Assembly: GCA_017623935.1 (NCBI GenBank)
Contig: JAGAOC010000010.1
Coordinates: 1-52,049, forward strand
Direction: 5' to 3'
From: Agathobacter sp.
GTDB lineage: Bacteria > Bacillota > Clostridia > Lachnospirales > Lachnospiraceae
Length of the DNA stretch: 52,049 bases
The position numbers and the translations under genes were made by a program. Shown piece by piece: positions 15,341-23,218 of the stretch. Within the stretch, counting starts at the first letter, position 1. Every line of letters starts with the position of its first letter. The notes below the pieces were generated by a model. The model had not been told where the DNA came from and did not search any database. It saw only the letters and a program-made list of their open reading frames with translations.

Positions 15341-17425
15341 ATGGCTAAGTATCTGGTAATCGTGGAATCCCCGGCGAAAGTAAAGACAATTAAGAAATTC
15401 CTAGGCAAGAATTACGAGGTAGTGGCATCTAATGGTCATGTGCGTGATCTGCCAAAGAGCACATTGGGAATTGATGTGGAGAATGATTTTGAGCCGAAAT
15501 ATATTACGATCCGTGGAAAAGGAGATGTGTTGGCAAAACTTCGTAAAGAAGTAAAGAAAGCTGACAAAGTATATCTGGCAACTGACCCGGACCGTGAAGG
15601 AGAGGCAATTTCCTGGCATTTGAGCAAAGCGCTTAAATTAGAAGGAAAACAGGTTTATAGGATCAGTTTTAATGAGATTACCCAGAGTGCGGTGAAGGCT
15701 TCTTTGAAGAATCCAAGAGAGATCGATATGGATCTGGTAGATGCACAGCAGGCACGAAGAGCCTTAGACCGTATGGTAGGTTATAAGATCAGTCCATTGC
15801 TTTGGGCAAAAGTAAAACGAGGATTAAGTGCGGGACGTGTTCAGTCTGTTGCTCTTCGAATTGTCTGTGACAGAGAAGAGGAGATCGCAGCTTTTACGCC
15901 GGAAGAGTATTGGAGTCTGGATGTACAGCTTCTTCCAGAAGGGGAGAAAAAGCCGATCACGGCGAAACTTGCCGGAAAAGGAAAAGACAAGATTGCTATT
16001 TCTTCTAAGGAAGAGATGGATCAGATCTTAGAAGACATGAAAGATGGTGATTTCCAGATCACAGATATCAAAAAAGGAGAGAGAGTAAAGAAAGCACCGC
16101 TTCCATTTACTACAAGTACCCTTCAGCAGGAAGCATCCAAAGCCTTGAATTTCCCGATTTCCAAGACGATGCGTATTGCTCAGCAGCTTTATGAAGGTGT
16201 CGATGTCAAAGGTCAGGGAACCGTAGGTTTGATCACCTATTTAAGAACTGACTCTGTTCGTATCTCAGAGGAAGCAGATGCAGCAGCAAGAGAATTTGTT
16301 TTGAATACTTACGGAGAAGAATATCTTTCAGAAGGTCATGGAAGCAAGAAAAAAGAAGGAAAGATCCAGGATGCCCACGAAGCCATCCGTCCTTCTGATA
16401 TTAATCGTCTTCCATCAGAGATCAAGGATTCCTTATCTAGAGACCAGTTCCGTCTCTATCAGTTGATCTGGAAGCGTTTTGCAGCTAGTCGTATGGCAAA
16501 TGCTGTTTACGAGACTACCACCATTACCATTGGGGAAGGGGAGTATCGTTTCCATGTTTCTACTTCCAAGCTGGCTTTTGAAGGATTTATGTCCGCTTAT
16601 ACGGAAGCAGATGAAGAGAAAGCCGGTAAGCAGGTTACCTTGAATTCCATTGATATGGATACGAAATTATCCTTTGTGGAATTTGAGCCAAAACAGCATT
16701 TTACCCAGCCACCAGCGCATTATACCGAGGCATCTTTAGTTAAGACCTTAGAAGAACTGGGGATTGGACGACCAAGTACCTATTCTCCAACCATTACTAC
16801 AATTATAGCTAGAAGATATATTACAAAAGAAAATAAGAATCTGTATATTACAGAGATCGGGGAAGTAGTTAATTCTATTATGAAAGAATCCTTCCCGACC
16901 ATCGTAGATGAGCATTTTACTGCGAATATGGAATCTCTTTTAGACGGAGTTGCAGAAGGCAATGTAAATTGGAAGATGGTAGTATCTAATTTCTATCCGG
17001 ACCTTGCCAAGGCAGTAGAAGATGCAGAGAAAGAATTGGAAAAAGTCACGATTGAAGATGAAGTGACAGATGTGATCTGTGAATCCTGTGGAAGAAATAT
17101 GGTCATTAAATATGGACCACATGGCAAATTCCTTGCCTGCCCGGGATTTCCGGATTGTAGAAATACTCTTCCATATTATGAGAAGACCGGTGTCAGCTGT
17201 CCAAAATGCGGCAAAGATGTTGTGATCAAGAAGACAAGAAAAGGGCGTAAATTCTATGGCTGTCTGGATAACCCGGAATGTGACTTCATGAGCTGGGCAA
17301 GACCGGTAGAACAGAAGTGTCCGAAGTGTGGCAGTTATATGGTGGCAAAGGGCAATAAATATGCCTGCGCGGGCGAGACTTGTGGCTTTGTAATGACACC
17401 GCCAGAGAAAAATGTATCAATTTGA
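15341..17425 (+). CDS. topA: DNA topoisomerase I (type IA)
   Basis: The 694-residue enzyme relaxes negative supercoils via a transient 5'-phosphotyrosine. The Toprim domain at the N-terminus has 'VIVESPAKVKTI' and 'ATDPDREGEAI' (acidic DxD). The catalytic tyrosine is Y481 in 'GIGRPSTYSPT'. Three C-terminal Cys4 zinc fingers follow (CESCG...CPGFPDC, CPKCG...CLDNPEC, CPKCG...CAGETC), typical of Bacillota TopA. Start is ATG 15341 with GGGAGA 1-2 nt closer than usual and GGAAAGGAA upstream. It probably shares the comM-dprA transcript; the gap after dprA is 41 nt. Confidence 0.98.
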   Translation: MAKYLVIVESPAKVKTIKKFLGKNYEVVASNGHVRDLPKSTLGIDVENDFEPKYITIRGKGDVLAKLRKEVKKADKVYLATDPDREGEAISWHLSKALKLEGKQVYRISFNEITQSAVKASLKNPREIDMDLVDAQQARRALDRMVGYKISPLLWAKVKRGLSAGRVQSVALRIVCDREEEIAAFTPEEYWSLDVQLLPEGEKKPITAKLAGKGKDKIAISSKEEMDQILEDMKDGDFQITDIKKGERVKKAPLPFTTSTLQQEASKALNFPISKTMRIAQQLYEGVDVKGQGTVGLITYLRTDSVRISEEADAAAREFVLNTYGEEYLSEGHGSKKKEGKIQDAHEAIRPSDINRLPSEIKDSLSRDQFRLYQLIWKRFAASRMANAVYETTTITIGEGEYRFHVSTSKLAFEGFMSAYTEADEEKAGKQVTLNSIDMDTKLSFVEFEPKQHFTQPPAHYTEASLVKTLEELGIGRPSTYSPTITTIIARRYITKENKNLYITEIGEVVNSIMKESFPTIVDEHFTANMESLLDGVAEGNVNWKMVVSNFYPDLAKAVEDAEKELEKVTIEDEVTDVICESCGRNMVIKYGPHGKFLACPGFPDCRNTLPYYEKTGVSCPKCGKDVVIKKTRKGRKFYGCLDNPECDFMSWARPVEQKCPKCGSYMVAKGNKYACAGETCGFVMTPPEKNVSI

Positions 17426-17434
17426 TTCCTTTTG

Positions 17435-17463
17435 TTGAATTGTCAGATAAATTATGCTAGAAT
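17435..17463 (+). promoter_or_regulatory. SigA-type promoter of codY
   Basis: TTGAAT (17435-17440), a 17-bp spacer and TAGAAT (17458-17463), the latter preceded by TGC, which adds an extended -10. The predicted start near 17470 is about 26 nt before the codY GTG start. Confidence 0.78.
17438..17452 (+). promoter_or_regulatory. Candidate CodY-binding box overlapping the codY promoter
   Basis: AATTGTCAGATAAAT matches 12 of 15 positions of the CodY consensus (AATTTTCWGAAAATT). It covers the end of the -35 box and most of the spacer, where bound CodY would block RNA polymerase. The match is seen directly; autoregulation is inferred. Confidence 0.5.
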
Positions 17464-17495
17464 GACTTCTAGTAAAAGATTGAGGGGGAAGTACT

Positions 17496-18272
17496 GTGAG
17501 CGTACAACTTTTGGATAAAACTCGTAAAATAAATAAGCTGCTTCATAATAACAGCTCATCCAAGGTGGTCTTTAATGATATCTGTGATGTCCTGACCGGA
17601 ATCTTAGAATCGGATATCCTTGTGATCAGCCGTAAAGGAAAGGTATTAGGCTCTAGTACCTGTAAAGGGGTTGACGAGATCAAAGAACTTATCGTAGATG
17701 AAGTTGGAGGGTATATTGATCCGGTATTAAATGAGCGTTTGCTTGGAATCTTATCTACGAAAGAGAATGTGAATCTGGAAACCTTAGGATTTGGGGAAGA
17801 GACCAGGAAATACAGAGCTATCATCACACCGATCGATATTGCAGGAGAACGATTAGGAACGCTGTTTGAATATCGTAGTGAGAGAGAATATGATATTGAT
17901 GATATCATTCTGACAGAATATGGAACTACAGTAGTTGGTTTGGAGATGATGCGTTCTGTAAATGAAGAAAATGCAGAAGAAGAGCGAAAAGTTCAGATCG
18001 TAAGATCGGCCATCAGCACTTTGTCATTCTCAGAATTAGAAGCTATCATCCATATTTTCGAAGAGATGGATGGTACAGAAGGAATTCTGGTTGCCAGCAG
18101 GATCGCTGATCGGGTAGGGATCACCCGTTCCGTTATCGTAAATGCACTCCGCAAATTTGAAAGTGCCGGAGTTATTGAGTCTAGATCTTCCGGAATGAAA
18201 GGAACCTATATTAAGGTCATTAACAATGTAGTGTTCGAAGAACTGGAAGCCATCAAGAAAAAGAATAGATAG
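17496..18272 (+). CDS. codY: GTP- and branched-chain-amino-acid-sensing transcriptional regulator CodY
   Basis: The 258-residue protein has an N-terminal GAF-type effector domain ('LLDKTRKINKLLHN', 'VFNDICDVLTGILESD', binds Ile/Val and GTP) and a C-terminal winged helix-turn-helix ('ASRIADRVGITRSVIVNALRKFESAGVI', in part). CodY represses nutrient-scavenging, and in Bacillus motility, genes when nutrients are plentiful. The start is GTG 17496, preceded by GAGGGGGAAG. The gene has its own promoter with a probable CodY box, and it ends at a strong terminator just before the flagellar cluster. Confidence 0.97.
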   Translation: MSVQLLDKTRKINKLLHNNSSSKVVFNDICDVLTGILESDILVISRKGKVLGSSTCKGVDEIKELIVDEVGGYIDPVLNERLLGILSTKENVNLETLGFGEETRKYRAIITPIDIAGERLGTLFEYRSEREYDIDDIILTEYGTTVVGLEMMRSVNEENAEEERKVQIVRSAISTLSFSELEAIIHIFEEMDGTEGILVASRIADRVGITRSVIVNALRKFESAGVIESRSSGMKGTYIKVINNVVFEELEAIKKKNR

Positions 18273-18299
18273 GATTTCCCAGGGAAGGGAATGTGACAG

Positions 18300-18330
18300 A
18301 AAAGGACTTATGTATCATAGGTTCTTTTTT
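18300..18330 (+). terminator. Rho-independent terminator after codY
   Basis: AAAAGGACTTATG (18300-18312) pairs with CATAGGTTC plus T residues (18316-18328) with two G-U pairs and a TAT loop; the T-tract is 18325-18330. Confidence 0.85.
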
Positions 18331-18359
18331 GTTTATCAGGGAATTCCCTGGTAAACAAA
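18328..18359 (+). repeat. 32-bp near-perfect palindrome between codY and flgB
   Basis: The two 16-bp arms (18328-18343 and 18344-18359) are perfect inverted copies apart from one position, with no spacer, centred on GAATTC. The CCCAGGGAA core is also present in a short palindrome at 18276-18286. It overlaps the codY terminator T-tract. It may be a second hairpin, a binding site for a dimeric regulator, or a bidirectional terminator; the sequence does not decide. Confidence 0.75.
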
Positions 18360-18460
18360 AGACACTTGGGGCGTTATTTAGAAAATATAACGGATTTTGC
18401 ATATTTTGTGTTTTTTTGGTGAAAAAAATCAATATCATGTAAAAAAAGTAAAAAAATGTC

Positions 18461-18488
18461 TTGTGTTATTTTTGAAATACACTATAAT
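18461..18488 (+). promoter_or_regulatory. SigA-type promoter of the first fla block (flgB onwards)
   Basis: TTGTGT (18461-18466), a 16-bp spacer and a perfect TATAAT (18483-18488), 45 nt upstream of the flgB start. An inverted repeat CGTTAT-N9-ATAACG lies about 90 bp upstream (18372-18392) and contains GAAAAT, the right half of a CodY-like box. There is no SigD (TAAA-N15-GCCGATAA) promoter here, so this looks like an early, SigA-driven operon. Confidence 0.75.
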
Positions 18489-18532
18489 GATTATGATAGA
18501 GTTATTAGGAGAAGTGTGCGGAGGTAGAGAGT

Positions 18533-18922
18533 ATGATTCAATCAAATGCATATGACTACGTGAATATATTGGATAAGGCGGCAGATGCCAGCTGGATCAG
18601 AGAGAATTTGATCGCTAATAATATTGCGAACGTGGATACTCCTGGATATAAGAGACAGGATTTGGAATTTGAAGAGCTTTTGAAGAATGAGCTGGGAAGA
18701 TCTCAGTATATTTCTTTGGATAAGAAAGTTCGTAACGCAGATTTAAGCCAGCTTAACCCAGATGTTTTTACTGATTATGCTGGTTATTCATACCGCTTGG
18801 ATGAGAATAATGTAGATATTGATGTGGAACAGGTGGAATTGGCTTCTGAACAGATTAAGTATCAGGCGCTTACTACCAGTATTTCCTCTGAATTTGAGCG
18901 GATGCAGACAGTGATCAAGTAA
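18533..18922 (+). CDS. flgB: Flagellar proximal rod protein FlgB
   Basis: The 129-residue rod protein connects the MS ring to the rod. It has the conserved N-terminal 'ENLIANNIANVDTPGYKRQDLEF' pattern (partly quoted) of axial flagellar proteins and a C-terminal helical segment 'VELASEQIKYQALTTSI', both of which form the coiled-coil of rod subunits. Start is ATG 18533 with CGGAGG upstream. It is the first gene of the fla cluster, followed by flgC after 16 nt. Confidence 0.96.
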   Translation: MIQSNAYDYVNILDKAADASWIRENLIANNIANVDTPGYKRQDLEFEELLKNELGRSQYISLDKKVRNADLSQLNPDVFTDYAGYSYRLDENNVDIDVEQVELASEQIKYQALTTSISSEFERMQTVIK

Positions 18923-18938
18923 TTGAAAGGAGCATGGT

Positions 18939-19379
18939 ATGGGATTATTTCAGTCTTTTAACATCAGTGCGTCAGGAATGACGGCAGAACGTTTTAGAAC
19001 AGATATCATTGCAGAGAATATTGCAAATGTGAATACAACAACAACAGAGAGTGGTGGACCATACCGCCGTAAGATCGTAACTTTCCAGGAGAAAGAAGTT
19101 ACTTCTTTTAGTAAGATGTATACTGCTTCTAAGAATCAAGCAGTGGGCAATGGTGTTAGAGTTGCAAAAGTAACAGAAGATTATGAGACGGATTTTGTTA
19201 TGGAATATGATCCGGCGAATCCAGATGCAGATGAGAATGGATATGTACATTATCCAAATGTGAATACAGTTACAGAAATGACCAACCTGATCGATGCTAC
19301 AAGAGCTTATGAAGCGAATGCGACCGCATTTGAAGCCAGCAAGAGTATGGCTATGACAGGTCTGACTATAGGAAAGTAA
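18939..19379 (+). CDS. flgC: Flagellar proximal rod protein FlgC
   Basis: The 146-residue rod protein has the axial-family N-terminus 'FNISASGMTAERFRTDIIAENIANVNTT' (partial) and the C-terminal 'NVNTVTEMTNLIDATRAYEAN'-type helix. Length is normal for FlgC. Start ATG 18939 has AAAGGAG upstream, 16 nt after the flgB stop. It is exported through the flagellar type III apparatus. Confidence 0.96.
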   Translation: MGLFQSFNISASGMTAERFRTDIIAENIANVNTTTTESGGPYRRKIVTFQEKEVTSFSKMYTASKNQAVGNGVRVAKVTEDYETDFVMEYDPANPDADENGYVHYPNVNTVTEMTNLIDATRAYEANATAFEASKSMAMTGLTIGK

Positions 19380-19432
19380 GCAATCATAGATTTACATAAT
19401 ACATAATATTGATAAGGAATAGGGGTATAATT

Positions 19433-19744
19433 ATGGATGTTTCAGCTTTGAACAGTGTGACGGCGGCTTACCGGGCGTCATATTTGCAGGAGGCTTCCCT
19501 TCTGGAAGAAACAAGTGAATCCTTTGATTCTATCTATACAGCTATGCTGAATTCATTGGATGAGACCAATGAATTACAGAAATCAGCAGAGACAGAAGAG
19601 ATCAAATTTGCTTTGGGAGAATCTGAGAATACGCATGATCTTTTGATCGCTCAGGCGAAGGCAAATGTGGCTCTTCAGTATACGGTAGCGGTAAGAGATA
19701 AATTGATTGACGGATATAAAGAACTAATGCAGATGCAGATTTAA
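19433..19744 (+). CDS. fliE: Flagellar hook-basal body complex protein FliE
   Basis: The 103-residue protein is the adaptor between the MS ring and the proximal rod and is the first protein exported. Typical C-terminal features are 'ENTHDLLIAQAKANVALQYTVAVRDKL' (in part) and a short 'ELMQMQI' end. ATG 19433 is preferred over the in-frame start at 19409, because AGGGG lies just upstream and the family start 'MDVSAL' fits. It is followed by fliF after 14 nt. Confidence 0.95.
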   Translation: MDVSALNSVTAAYRASYLQEASLLEETSESFDSIYTAMLNSLDETNELQKSAETEEIKFALGESENTHDLLIAQAKANVALQYTVAVRDKLIDGYKELMQMQI

Positions 19745-19758
19745 TAAAGGGGTAAATC

Positions 19759-21366
19759 ATGCCAGAACAGATTAAGAAAGTAATTGATAAGGTCGTTGAA
19801 TGGTGGAAGAAATTCAGTACGAGACAACGGATCTTCATGATCAGTATTACAGCGGTCCTTATCCTTGCGCTTATTATTTTATATGCAGTGGTATCACGAC
19901 CGGTAATGGTAGAACTTTATAAGGCAGAGGATGCTAAGGAAGCGGCTGAGATAAAGGAACTGTTAGATAGTGACACCAGTATTGATTATGAAATTGGAAA
20001 AGACAACCTTACATTTTCAGTAGATCAGAAAGATGAAGCTACCGCAAACATGTTGTTGGGAGCTAATGATTATCCATCTGTGTCATATGATATTAACAAT
20101 GTTGTGAATGGAAGTATGACCACCACTCAGAAAGATAAAGAGATCTTATATAAGGATTATCTGGAGAAGAAATTCGCGTCGGATATTGAAATTCTTGAGA
20201 ATGTGGAATCGGCAACTGTGTCGCTTACTATTCCGGATGATGATGGAACGATCCTGTCTTCTAAGGAGGAAAGTACTGCTGCTGTTATCCTTACTTTATG
20301 CGATGATATGTCCACAGAACAGGCGGCAGGGCTGGCTCAGTTTGTTGCCACACAGTTAGGAAATACCAGTACAGATAAGGTCACTATCATGGATAGTAAG
20401 AATAATGTATTGTTTGTAGGATCGAATGCAGATTCCACTGCATCTATCATCAGTTCCCAGCTTAGCTATAAGGAACAGGTAGCTGCAGGAATGAAGAATC
20501 AGGTCATTGAAATGTTCCAGAATTCTAAAGTGTATTCTACAGTCAATGTTGCCTTGCACCTGGATATGGATTTTTCCCAGAAGGAAGTGGTAGATAAGCA
20601 GTATACGGTACCGGAAGGTCAGACTAATGGTCCTACGGATTCAGAGTCTTACTATGAGAACAGTACTACGGGAGGTTCCGGCGGAGTTCCAGGAACAGAT
20701 TCTAATGATGATACTACGTATGTAACAGAAGATGATGAATATACTACTTCTGATACGATTGAATATGAGAGAAAATATCTTACCGATGAGAAGGTAACTA
20801 CCAGTACAGATCAGGGCGGTAATATTAATTACGAAAGTTCCACTGTTACTGTTGTTACAACTAAGACGACCGCATACTATGAAAAGACATTAAGAGAAAA
20901 CGGAACACTGGATAATATTTCCTATGAGGAATATAAGACTCAGAATGGAGATAAGATATTAGTTGAGACTAACAATGAGACATTGGTACAGTCTGTAGCT
21001 ACAGCAACAGGATTGCCAACAGATAATATTACAGTTCTCAGCTATGAACAGCCGGTATTCTTTGATGAAGAAGAAGAGACCAGATCTTGGAGCGATATCT
21101 TACAGATTGCCCTTACTGTGCTGATCTTTGCATTGCTTGGATTTGTGGTATTCCGTAGCACAAGATCTCAGAAAGAGCCGGAACCAGAACCAGAGCTTTC
21201 TGTTGAGGCTTTATTAGAGTCTACTGTAGAGAATGTAGAGAATCTTGAGGATATTGGTTATTCAGAGAAGTCTGAGACTAGACTTTTGATCGAAAAATTC
21301 GTAGACGAAAATCCAGACGCTGTTGCGATATTACTTCGTAACTGGCTGAATGAGGAATGGGAGTAA
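19759..21366 (+). CDS. fliF: Flagellar MS-ring protein FliF
   Basis: The 535-residue membrane protein forms the MS ring in the cytoplasmic membrane, the base for rotor assembly. It has an N-terminal membrane helix ('ISITAVLILALIILYAVV', about 27-46), ring-building motifs in the periplasmic part (YscJ-like, about 50-200), a long Gly/Ser/Thr-rich variable loop (about 290-350), and a second helix near 455 ('IALTVLIFALLGFVVF') before a short C-terminal tail that docks FliG. Start ATG 19759 has AAAGGGG upstream. Confidence 0.96.
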   Translation: MPEQIKKVIDKVVEWWKKFSTRQRIFMISITAVLILALIILYAVVSRPVMVELYKAEDAKEAAEIKELLDSDTSIDYEIGKDNLTFSVDQKDEATANMLLGANDYPSVSYDINNVVNGSMTTTQKDKEILYKDYLEKKFASDIEILENVESATVSLTIPDDDGTILSSKEESTAAVILTLCDDMSTEQAAGLAQFVATQLGNTSTDKVTIMDSKNNVLFVGSNADSTASIISSQLSYKEQVAAGMKNQVIEMFQNSKVYSTVNVALHLDMDFSQKEVVDKQYTVPEGQTNGPTDSESYYENSTTGGSGGVPGTDSNDDTTYVTEDDEYTTSDTIEYERKYLTDEKVTTSTDQGGNINYESSTVTVVTTKTTAYYEKTLRENGTLDNISYEEYKTQNGDKILVETNNETLVQSVATATGLPTDNITVLSYEQPVFFDEEEETRSWSDILQIALTVLIFALLGFVVFRSTRSQKEPEPEPELSVEALLESTVENVENLEDIGYSEKSETRLLIEKFVDENPDAVAILLRNWLNEEWE

Positions 21367-21369
21367 CAA

Positions 21370-22374
21370 ATGAGTGAGGAATATACTGGGGTTCAGAAAG
21401 CGGCTATTTTATTGATCGCTCTTGGACCGGAAAAAGCAGCGACTATTTTCCAACATTTAAAAGAAGACGAAATTGAAGAATTGACCTTGGAGATTGCAAA
21501 CACCAGAAGTGTATCACCACAGGTAAAAGAGGCAGTTTTAGAAGAGTTTTATCAGGTTTGTCTTGCTCAGCAGTATATTGCCGAGGGTGGTATTGGATAT
21601 GCAAAAGAACTTCTGGAGAAAGCTTTGGGAGCAGAAAAAGCACAGGGTGTTATTGCCAAGTTAACGGCATCCCTTCAGGTGCGTCCATTTGAGTTTGTGC
21701 GTAAAGCAGAACCAAGTCAGCTTCTGAACTTTATTCAGGAAGAGCATCCGCAGACAATTGCAATGATCTTGTCTTACCTGGCACCAATGCAGGCATCTAT
21801 GGTATTAGGAGCACTGCCACCAGAGAAACAGGCTGATGTTGCTAAGAGAATTGCGTTAATGGATCGTACTTCTCCGGATGTTATCAAGGAAGTTGAAAGA
21901 GTATTAGAGAAGAAACTGGCTTCTCTTGTTAACCAGGATTACACCATTGTCGGTGGTGTAGACGCTATCGTTGACATCTTGAACAGTGTAGATCGTGGTA
22001 CAGAGAAACATATTATGGAATCTCTCGAGATCGAAGAGCCAGAATTGGCAGATGAGATCCGTAAGAAGATGTTCGTCTTCGAGGATATCCTTCTTCTGGA
22101 CGATCGTTCTATCCAGCGTGTACTTAGAGATGTTGAAAATGCAGATCTTGAGTTGGCGCTTAAGAGTACAACTGAAGAAGTTCAGAATGCGATCTTTAGA
22201 AACCTGTCAAAACGTCTTGCAGCAATGATCAAAGAAGATATGGAATTTATGGGTCCAGTACGTATGAAGGATGTTGAGGAAGCACAGCAGAAGATCGTTA
22301 GTGTTATCCGTAAACTGGAAGATGCTGCTGAAATTGTAATTTCCCGTGGTGGAGGTGACGATATCGTTGTCTAA
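21370..22374 (+). CDS. fliG: Flagellar motor switch protein FliG
   Basis: The 334-residue rotor protein couples ion flow through MotAB to rotation and is part of the C-ring. It has the FliG N, middle (armadillo-like, with 'EEHPQTIAMILSYL') and C-terminal domains, the last with the charged 'DIRSIQRVLRDVE'-type helix and 'VRMKDVEEAQQKIVSVIRKL'. The length is standard. Its 3' end overlaps the proposed TTG start of fliH by 8 nt, indicating translational coupling. Confidence 0.97.
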   Translation: MSEEYTGVQKAAILLIALGPEKAATIFQHLKEDEIEELTLEIANTRSVSPQVKEAVLEEFYQVCLAQQYIAEGGIGYAKELLEKALGAEKAQGVIAKLTASLQVRPFEFVRKAEPSQLLNFIQEEHPQTIAMILSYLAPMQASMVLGALPPEKQADVAKRIALMDRTSPDVIKEVERVLEKKLASLVNQDYTIVGGVDAIVDILNSVDRGTEKHIMESLEIEEPELADEIRKKMFVFEDILLLDDRSIQRVLRDVENADLELALKSTTEEVQNAIFRNLSKRLAAMIKEDMEFMGPVRMKDVEEAQQKIVSVIRKLEDAAEIVISRGGGDDIVV

Positions 22375-23191
22375 TCTTGTAAAACGCGGTTTTGTCATGA
22401 ATACATCAGAAGAGAAACGCGTTATAAATTATAATCCTAGAATTGATGCTAGGCTTCGGGAATTGGAAAGAGCCCGGATCGCAGAATTAAGAGAGCAGGG
22501 AATAGAGCCGGAAGAGACCTTTTTTGAAGAAGGATTAGAGGCTGAATCTGTAGAAGACCCTTCCTTGGAAGAGATCTCTGCTCAGGCGGAAGATCTGATC
22601 AATGAAGCTCAAGCAGAAGCGAACCGGATTTTAGAAGATGCCAGAAGAGAGGCGGATCAGATTACCATATTAGCGCAGAATAAATCCCTTCGTTTAATGG
22701 AAGAACAGAAATATGTAGGATATCAGCATGGTCTGGAACAGGCAAAAGCAGAGACGGATGCCTTAAAGACTCAGTTGCAGGATGAGTATTATGAGAAGAA
22801 GGAAGAACTTCTGAAAGAATACAATGCCAGATCTGCGACTATGGAGCGGGATATTGTAGATGTGGTGATCCAAGTCTTTGAGAAAGTTTTTGGAATCCAG
22901 TTCCAGGATAAGAAAGATATTCTGTTACATTTGGTAAGAAATACCTTAATGAATGTAGAAATAGGAAAAACGTTCCGAATTCGTTTAAATGAGACAAATC
23001 GAAGATTTTTTGAGAATCATTTGGATGATATCAAGGAAAGAGTTGGTGCAGAGGTATCTGTAGAACTAGTCTTTGATGCAACTTTAGATGATTCAGAGTG
23101 CTTGATCGAGACGGATTCTGGTGTATTTGACTGCGGAATTGATATGGAGATGAATAATCTCGTGAACGATATTCGCTCTTTATGCAGTTAA
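22367..23191 (+). CDS. fliH: Flagellar export ATPase regulator FliH
   Basis: The 274-residue protein, a FliH/stator-like subunit, holds FliI at the export gate. It has an acidic N-terminal part with long amphipathic helices ('ARLRELERARIAELREQGI', 'EDARREADQITILAQNK'), then a C-terminal FliH/YscL domain ('FRIRLNETNRRFFENHLDDI'). The start is best assigned to TTG 22367, inside the last codons of fliG, because GGAGGTG (22351-22357) lies 9 nt upstream and 'SNLVKRGFV' fits the family. ATG 22397 lacks any ribosome binding site. This overlap couples its translation to fliG. Confidence 0.9.
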   Translation: MSNLVKRGFVMNTSEEKRVINYNPRIDARLRELERARIAELREQGIEPEETFFEEGLEAESVEDPSLEEISAQAEDLINEAQAEANRILEDARREADQITILAQNKSLRLMEEQKYVGYQHGLEQAKAETDALKTQLQDEYYEKKEELLKEYNARSATMERDIVDVVIQVFEKVFGIQFQDKKDILLHLVRNTLMNVEIGKTFRIRLNETNRRFFENHLDDIKERVGAEVSVELVFDATLDDSECLIETDSGVFDCGIDMEMNNLVNDIRSLCS

Positions 23192-23218
23192 AATACCGTT
23201 ACATAATGGAGAAGTAGT

